From: Ctena decussata
Taxonomy: Eukaryota > Mollusca > Bivalvia > Lucinida > Lucinidae
DNA: 64,000 nt
Reading direction: 5' to 3'
NCBI GenBank assembly: GCA_963989385.1
Contig: OZ022503.1
Coordinates: 89,972,638-90,036,637, forward strand
Part shown: piece by piece, positions 50,301 to 59,300 of the stretch
Position numbering within the stretch: the stretch's first letter is position 1
Layout of the letters: the number at the start of each line of letters is the position of its first letter
Made by a program: the position numbers and the translations under genes
The notes under the pieces: generated by a model
What the model was told of the DNA's origin: nothing
What the model saw: the letters and a program-made list of their open reading frames with translations, nothing else
Databases searched by the model: none

Positions 50301-53300
50301 CAGGGTACCAGGGGGAACCATGAGCTGAGTACCGGACATCAGTATATGCATTGTTTTCACCATTCATGACACTAAATACAGCCACATTAGATTTCGGTAC
50401 ATGTAGCTTGTCTGCAAGTAAGTCCCGGAATTTGTCATAAGGACTTTTCTGGTTAGTTCCTCTTTTAACAAACTCCTCAGCTGTGATACCTTGAAAATTA
50501 ACACAGAAAAAATGTTATCTGAGCCAGGAAGTGAGAAAATAATTAGAACAAACTAAGGTTTGGCTTTCCTTTATTCTTTCAATGGCAGGCAACTCTCGAC
50601 AAACAGAATGTTAATCCAATTACTGTTTTTGGAAATCAGAAATTATTTCCCCATGTCTATTTTCTATTACCTTCAAATTCACTTGCTATAAGTTAAATGA
50701 CAATTTCTATCTTTAACTTGATGTGAAAGAATTTCCCAAAGGTAGCATCTTCCCTGCCTGCTCACTGTCATAAAACTGACCTAACCCAGAAACATCCATG
50801 AAAGCTTATGCCTCACACACTGACATCTTACAAGCAATACACCAAATTCTAACATGACGTTAACGTTTTCCCCATGGAACATATAGGAAAGGGCGTTGTG
50901 TGAAAATTGGTGATATATCATGTTGCTAATGCTTGGCATGCACATTTCGCACCTTGATGACATCGAACATAAACATTTATCTTCTGGTGATGTCCGCCTC
51001 AAAAGAGTCCATTAGAAAATGGTGCAATATCTATGCATGCAGTTTGATTGTAGGTAATGTTATAATCAAAATAATTTTTTCTTTCTGGTAAATTATCACA
51101 GATTAATACATGTGTTGTCAGGCAGATACAATTATTAATTCACTCTGCAGCTGTTGTGAATTAATATTTTGTGAGCTGCCCTCCAACAACATGTGCTAAT
51201 AAGCGATAATTCACAGGTAGTAAAAAATTGTTTCTAAAACAAACTAAAACAAACTACAATGACCATTACATGGTGGTGGCAGCTGTCATTGTTAATTGTT
51301 ATTTTGTGATGTTATCCAAAATATTTCATTCTTCCTTGATACAGTAGAGCTTCAATGGCTCGAACTCTGATGGCTCGTTAAGCATGCTTGACTAGAACTA
51401 TTTCCTTGGTCCCTAGAGGTCACTTTATGTAGAAACCAACCCTGGATGGCTAGAACTACCTTTGGTTGGAACTAATTTTCATGGTCCCAAGCCTGTTCGA
51501 GCCAATGAAGTTCTACTGTATTCTTGAGTCTATACTGTTCACTCAAACACTTCTGTCCCAACAGTTAGTGTCATTACTGTAATTAAGAGGTATGGGTACA
51601 ATACCATATTTTTCTGCCACTTTCACAAAGGGAAATAACTTTTGTGAGTTTCTGTTTGCTTCCCTCTTCAATAAAACCCTTCCAAAAGGGGTCTACTCTT
51701 AAAGGAAAGAATTTGCTCCTATAGGAGCAAATTCTTTTCTTTAAAAGTTGACCACCACTTGGAAGGGAGACAAGAACTAAAATGGCAGAGGTACTTCCCC
51801 TGAAAGTATATTTTATGACAACTTAAGAGCCATTCTCTGTAACCACTTAAAAAGTCGCGCCACGCATAGTCATCGATTTTGCTCAAACTTTCCTTATTTA
51901 CTTATTGTGACACCAAAGCAAGAAAACCATGTCGATTTCATTCCTACATGTGCCCGTTGCCATGGCAACGGCTGTAAAATATTTTGTCAGAAATTGAGGC
52001 AAAAATTGTACTAAAATAGACATATTTCTAACAAATTTATGTATTAGAAAAAGAATGACATACTCTGAATGCTTCTCATATGTAAATGTCTTGTTCACCA
52101 TGAGTCGACACCAAAACTTTGAGTTGTATTTGGAATGCTTGTAATGTCACCAAGCTTGGGCAAAGTGGGTGGGGGTAGTGCTATATTGCGAAAGGCTATT
52201 TTAAGGCAGTTTTAAGGTTATATGTAGAATTCTTGCAGCCATACCGGCATATGTGTGCAGCTTCATCTAACAAAGCAACACTCCAAGAATAGGTTTCTGG
52301 AAAAACATGCCTGGGAAAGTATACTTCCTGAAGCGTTACCATAGCAACAATAAGTGGACCGTCGCAAAATTCCAAAATGTAGGGTAATAATACTTATAAT
52401 GTCAAATCATCATTTCTTATAAATATATGTGTTCCTAAATTTTTAAATACACTTAATAGTAAATTGGTCTTTTATAAAATATTAACATATTGCTAGTTTC
52501 TCTGTTCAAGGTCAAGGTCAAGGTCACAGAAGCACGACAAGATGGCTAAAATGTGTTTTTTTCTTATATTTTTGTGTTTTCTAGCAACAAAATATTGCAG
52601 CACTGTCTTTGTACTTGGAGTTTATTTAGTGAATGACAACAACTTTCAAATACACATATAGCTGGCTTTTTCCGGTAACAGCCAATGTCAAGGTCAAGGT
52701 CACAAATACAAGAAAAATGCTAAAAAATGCACATTTGTGTTAATATTTTTTTTCCTCTATCAAAAGTAAATTTACATAATGTCTTTCTACTTGGCCTTTA
52801 TTTAGTATATATCAATAGCTTTCAAATGCACATATAGCTTGTTCTCTCCAGTAACCTCCAAGGTCAAGGTCAAGGTCACAAAAACAAGAAAAATGCTAAA
52901 AATGCAAATTTTGTTCACATTTTATGTTCTGTATCCACACTAGATACAGAAAATGTATTTGCACTTGGTCTTTATCTAATATATCTCAATAATTTTGTAA
53001 AGCACATATAGCTTGTTTCCTGCAGTAGCTTCCAAGGTCAAGGTCAAGGTAACAAACACAAGAAAAATGCTATAATGCACATTTTTCTCACATTTTATGT
53101 TCTTTATCAACACTAAATGGAGCAAATGTCTTTGGACTTGGCCTTTATTTTATATATTACTATAGCTTTCAAATGCACATATAGCTTGTTTCTTCCATTA
53201 ACATACAAGGTCAAGATCAAGGTCACAAAAACAAGAAAAATGCTAAAATGCACCTTTCATTCATATTTTTGTGTTCCGTATCAACAGTAAATACAGAATG

Positions 53301-56300
53301 TGTATTTATACTTTGTCTTTATTTGGAATATTACAATAGCTTTCAAATACATGTACAGTTCGTTTCCTCCAGAAACGTTCAAGATCAAGGTCAAGGCCAT
53401 AAAAGCAAGGAAAGTGCTAAAAATGCACTTTTTGTTAATATTTTGTGTTCGGTATCAAAATTAAATGTAGAAAATGTATTTGTGCTTGGTCTTTATTTAG
53501 TATACATCTCCTCTTAAACGACAAGGCTCATTCTTACCAATTTTCATATCTAGCATCTATAGGCAGGGGGAACCAATAATACTGTTTTTCATCCAAATCG
53601 CTTCAGAACTTTGGTTGCTATGGTAACTTACAGTTTCCATTGACTTGTATGGGAAAAATTGAAAATTTGCATTTATTGCTATTTCTCTGCAGATGATTTG
53701 ACAAATCTTTAACGGAAATGTTTCTTGAGTATGTCTCTATTAATAACATGAAATTTATGTTAATTGCACAATTTGGCTGGTTGCCATGGCAACCGAATGG
53801 TTAAAATAGAAAAAAATATTCAAACATCATCTCCTCAGAAACTATGCAACCAATAAGCCTGAAACTTCACAGAAAGGGTTTTAGTACTTCCCTCTATAGA
53901 AGTACTGTTTTTCTTGGCAATTGCTTCAGCAGTTTGGTTGCTATTGCAGCTTAAAATTGCCATTGACTTATAATGTGAAAATAGTACATTTGCATTTATT
54001 GCTATGTGACTTCAGGTATTTAGACAAAATTTTATAGAATTGTTCCCAGAGTAGTCCTCAACCACCCTCATTCAATTTATGCAAATTGCACTATTTGGCT
54101 GATTGCCATTGCAACCAAATGGTTAAAAATAGAAAAGATATTAAAATATCATTTTTGCAGAAACTATGTGGCCAATAAAACTCAAACTTTACAGAAAGGA
54201 TCTTAGTACTAGCCTCTATAGAATAAGTGTTTTTCATGGGAATTGTTTCAGCAGTTAGGTTGCTATGGCAACTTATAGTTTCCATTGACTTATAATGGGA
54301 AAATGGAAATTGGCAATTTATTGCTACCTCACTGCTGTTATTTGGATTTTTTTCTACAGAAATGTTTTTTGAGAAGTCCTCTATGATTCATGTTAATTTT
54401 GTCCAAATCACTGAATTCGATTCGTTGCCATGGCAACATAAAGGAAAAAAAATTGAAACAATATTCAAAAATCTTTCCCACTAAAACCATATAGGGGGAT
54501 GAAGCTGATTCTCTGCATACATGTTTATGACATTAGCCACTACATAAATGTTGTTCTTTTTTATTGTTGCTCACGTGGTTTATTGCTATAGCATTTTAAA
54601 GTTTCTATAGACTTGTATTGGGAAAAGTGCAAATTGGCATTTGTTTCTGTGTTACTGCAATATTCAGGGCTCGAAATTTACACTCGTCCGCTCGTATTTA
54701 CGAGTAGCTGATCGGTAAGGACGAGTGGAAATTGTCACTGACTTGCCCTGCCGGACGAGTAGGTTTTTCCTCAATGAAAATTGTCTAATCATGCCGTTCA
54801 GGAAAAGCACTTTACAAATCGATCAAATTACAGCAAACAAAAATTGACTGTAACGCAAAAAGCATGAAATCCCGCATCGTGTAATCTAAAAATGAAAACG
54901 GAAATGGCAAACTGTAAATAAACGGTGCGCATGCGCATATCGAACATCGACCCGATGAGGATTCGCACCAACGCGTTTCGCCTAAGTTGTTTGCGCTCAA
55001 TAACTGCACGATTACAAATGCATAATCCAACTCAAATAGTTGTATAGGACATTATTTTCACGTCCTCTCTTGAATAAAGCAGAAAAAATCTACTTTGGTG
55101 CAGAAAGCTTTATTAACGAAACCTCTTTGGCAAAACCTGAATTGGGACGAAACCATATACCTACGGAAAGTACCGGAAATAACCGAGTGAAAATGAAACT
55201 GAAAGTAGAATACATTGGAGGGAAAAATGAGTGATATCAGACAGTTTTTAAGGACGAGTAGATTTTTGAAAGGACGAGTAAAAAATTGAAAGCACTTGCC
55301 CTGCAGGACAAGTATGTTCACAAAATAATTTCGAGCCCTGATATTTAGGCATAAAGTTTTACAAACATGCTTTTTATTGCAACTAATATTAACTAGGACA
55401 AGCATACCAACTCAGTCAAAGTTGAAATTAGGCCATATTGTACAATTTACCTTTCAGTTACTTACCCATGAGTGCTGAGGGTGAATGGACTCAGGTGAGC
55501 TACAGAACCAATGGTCCTCTGGTTAGCTCATCTGAGCCAGAGGCTCCAGAGGAGATTATAGTATAGGTAGGATTTGTTGTCCATCGTACGTTTGTCGTCC
55601 GTCCACAATTTCAAATGACTTCTCCTCTGAAACCCTGGGCCGATTGTAACCAAATTTCATATGCAGGCTCCAGGAGTCTTAGGAACGATAATTTGTTCAA
55701 ACATCCTGGTCACATGACCAACACAGCCACCACGCCCATATATGATGAAAAAAAAACTTAAAATTTTCACCAGAACCAATAGGCAGATGGCCTTGAAACT
55801 TGTTATGGAGCATCGGGTAAGCGAGTACTACCAAGATTGTTTAAATTATGACCATGGGCTGATTTTGACTGTTTTTTACTGTAAGGTCAATTTTGCTTCC
55901 TTGTGTTTTTATATGGAAAAAATGCTAGAACATATGATATCTTGGAAACCGTTGAAGATTTTGGGCTAAAAATTGGTGTGTACAACCATCTTACTGAGTA
56001 CATGAAGATTTATGGTTACAAGAGATCAAGGTCATTCTTTCTCTCATGTTTCAACAATTTCAAACATCTCCTCAAAAGCCAGTGGGCCAATTATAACCAA
56101 ATTTCACATAGAGTCTCCAGGGGTTGATGGATAAAAAATTTGTTCAAACGGTCCAGGTCATATGACCAACATGGCCACCACACCCATATATGGTAAAAAG
56201 CTTCAAAAATCTTCTGCAGAACCAATAGACCAATGGCCTTGAAATTTGGTATGTAGCATAAAGTACTCAATTACTACCAAGATTGTTCAAATGATGATCT

Positions 56301-59300
56301 TAGGTTGACCTTGACCTTTCTTATGGCAAGGTCAAATATGTGGAAATACTAGAACATAAGGTTTCATGGTAAGTTTTGAAGATTTTGGCCTAAAATTGGT
56401 AAATACAGTCATTTTAATAAGTACATGAAAATTTATGAGTACAAAAAGTCAAGGTCCTTCTTTGACCTTTGACCCAGGTCTTTTATATTTCGACATTTTC
56501 AAGTATCATCTCAAAAGCCTCTGGGCCAATTGTAACCAAAATTATTTTGTGAGCCTCCAGGGCTTGACCACCATGCCCGTATATGGCAAAGACCTTTAAA
56601 AAAATTCTTCGTAAGAACCAATCGACCAATGACCTTCAAACTTGATAAGTAGTATCATATAAAACTTTAATACTTTTTTTTTCTCCAGAACCAATAGATC
56701 GATGGCCTTGAAACTTGGTAAGTCGCATGGAGTACTGGAGTATTACCAATACTGTTCAAATAATGGCCTTTGGTTTACCTTGACCTTTTTTGTGGCATGG
56801 TCAAATATGGGAAAATGGTAGAACATAAGATTTCATGGAAAGTTTTGAAGATTTGGGCCTAAAAATAGTATATATTGTGTCTTAATGAGTACATGGAGAT
56901 TTATGAATCATGGTCATTGTTTGACTTTTGACTCAAGACTCATATTTTGACAATTTCAGACATAAGTAAAAGCCACTTGGCCAATTGCTTAGGTGAGCGA
57001 TTCAGGGCCTCATGACCTCTTGTTTCTGTGTCCTTGGCCTCACCTTTTGGGGCCACCGAAAGAAAGTTGTTTGTTTGAAAGCTTTTGTAATATACTAAAT
57101 AAAAATCAACTACAAAGACATGGCTGCAATGTATTGTTGATATAGGACACAAGTACCGAAATTCTGTGCATTTTAGCATTTTCGCTTGTTTTGTGACCTT
57201 GACCTTGACCTTGGAGTATATTGCAGGAAACTAGCTGTATGTGTATTTGAAAGCTATTGTAATATAGTAGATAAACACTAGGTACAAAGGCATTACTGCA
57301 ATATATTTTGATACAGAACATAAAAAAATGAGAAAAAAATATGCACTGTTAGCATTTTTTCCTTCTTTCTCTAACCTTGACCTTGACATTGACCTTAGAG
57401 GCTGCTGAAGAAAGTTGTTTGTTTGAAAGCTTTTGTAACATATTAAATGTATGCCAACTGCAAAGGCACTGTTGCAGTATATTGTTGATATATGACAAAA
57501 TGTTTTGCAATTATGTGCATTTTTAGCATTTTTTCTTGTTTTATGACCTTCACCTTGACCTTGGAGGTTCCTGAATAAACAAGCTATATGTGTATTTGAA
57601 AGCTATTGCAATGTGTTAGATAAAGACCAGGTACAAAGACATTGCTGCAATATATTGTTGATACAGAACACAAAATATGAGAAAAATATGCACTTTTAGT
57701 AGTTTTCTTGTTTCTGTGACCTTGACCTTGACCTTGAACTTGGATGCTTCTGGAGGAAAGTTGTTTGTTTGAAAGCTTTTGTTATATATTAAATAAATTC
57801 CAAATAGAAAGACATTGCTGCAATTAATTGTTGATATAGGACACAAAATGTTTCAAGAAATATGTATTTGTAGCATTTGTTCTTGTTTGTGTGACCTTGA
57901 CCTTGACCTTGGAGCTTCCTGAGTAAACCCAACTATATGTATATTTGAAAGCTTCTGTAATATGTCAGATAATGACCAGGTTCAAAGCCATTGCTGCAAT
58001 ATATGGTTGATACAGAACACATAATATGAAAAAAATATGCATTTTTAGCAGTTTTTATTGTTTCTGTGACCTTGACCTTGACCTTGATAAGAGAAACCAA
58101 CAAAATGTCCATAGTTTATAGAAGATAAATATATTGTAAAATGAGTTTCAAAATTAAGAAACAAATATGATCATAAACTATGATGATTTGACATTACAAG
58201 GACTGTATCCCTAAGAACTTGCTTTTTGCAACGGTACACTTATTGTTGCTATGGTAACGCTTCAGGGAGTATACTTTCCCAAGCATGTTTTTCCAGAAAC
58301 ATATTCACAAAACACTGTTCTGTAGGAGGACGGTGCACACATATATTGACGAGGCTGCAAGAACTCTAGAAATGTCCTTAAAGATGTGTGAAATTGGATT
58401 TTTGCCATATATGGAAACCCCCACCCACTTTGCTTGAGCCTGATGACCACAGAGGTTTTCCAAATAATTTTTTAATTTCTTTTTTAAAGTTAGTGGGAAC
58501 AAGTTATTTGTAGGTAGAAAGAAATTAGAGCTTGTCATGCATTTGAAAGTTAATATATTTGTTGAAAAATTGCCCATTTTAGGACATTTTTAGCACATTT
58601 TTTCCCAAAATGTATAGCTGCTGTTGCCATGGCAACGGGCATGCCTTGGAATGAAACTGATGTTGTTTTCTTGTTTTTGTGTCACAATAAGTAATATAGG
58701 AAAGTTTAAGCAAAATCGGTGACTATGCGTGCCACGGCCCTATGTAAAAATTTAAGTCATTACAGAGAATGGCTCTTAATGCGACACTAACCTGACAATC
58801 TGACGGATCCAGAGCTATATACAGCTTCATCGGTGATTTCTTCAACAATGACTTGCACTGTGCATGTTACATTAACTTTAGGGAACTGAACAAAGTCATG
58901 TACTTTGGCCTTGAAGTTGTGGATGCCTGGTGGGGTGTGTTTATTCATCCTGATTGAGCCATCATCAAAGTCAACACTGAAATGAAATAGATTCATTTGT
59001 ACCGTTGTATATTTTCACTAGAAAAATTCAGTATACTGCATTTATTCAGTTGTAAGATGGGAGTTTACTCTTCAAAAACTGACACATATGAGCCACGACA
59101 TGAGAAAACCAACAAAGTGGCATGTGCACCCAGCGAAGACTCAGATTAGCCTGGGCATCCCCCAAGTCTGATCAGAGTCTTTGCAGTGCACTAAAAGGGT
59201 AGCTACGTGCCTAGCTAGCTCCATACCAACAGGGAAGACTCTGACCAGACTGGGCGGATGCCCAGGCTGATCTGTCTTCACTGGGCACACATGTCACTTT

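Larger units (their letters stand above)
51823..58779. mobile_element. ~7-kb fold-back element bounded by TTAA
   Basis: The left end TTAAGAGCCATTCTCTGTAA (51823) recurs inverted, ending at 58779. Arms of about 1.7 kb contain matching blocks (CACGCATAGTCA(C/T)CGATTTTG; GTTGCCATGGCAACGG). Each arm carries six minisatellite units of about 174 bp with a GGTCAAGGTCAAGGTCACA-type core: left units near 52507-53380, right units inverted near 57194-58067. The 3.5-kb centre contains four units of about 320 bp with GTTGCTATGGTAAC motifs (53530-54660), a hAT-like insert, and three units of about 440 bp (55490-57005). No transposase frame. TTAA ends recall piggyBac target sites, but the termini do not look like piggyBac. 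Confidence 0.75.
50490..58791 (-). other. Cadherin intron 3 (8.3 kb), mostly a fold-back element
   Basis: Contains a Tigger-like MITE (51342-51518) and the 7-kb fold-back element (51823-58779), with a hAT-like insert inside it. 50490-51341 holds no recognised feature. Confidence 0.7.

Noticed and set aside
53248..57846. Several repeated 70-90-codon frames with [16 protein letters not shown] phrases
   Set aside because: The phrases recur with the minisatellite period and are by-products of tandem repeats.
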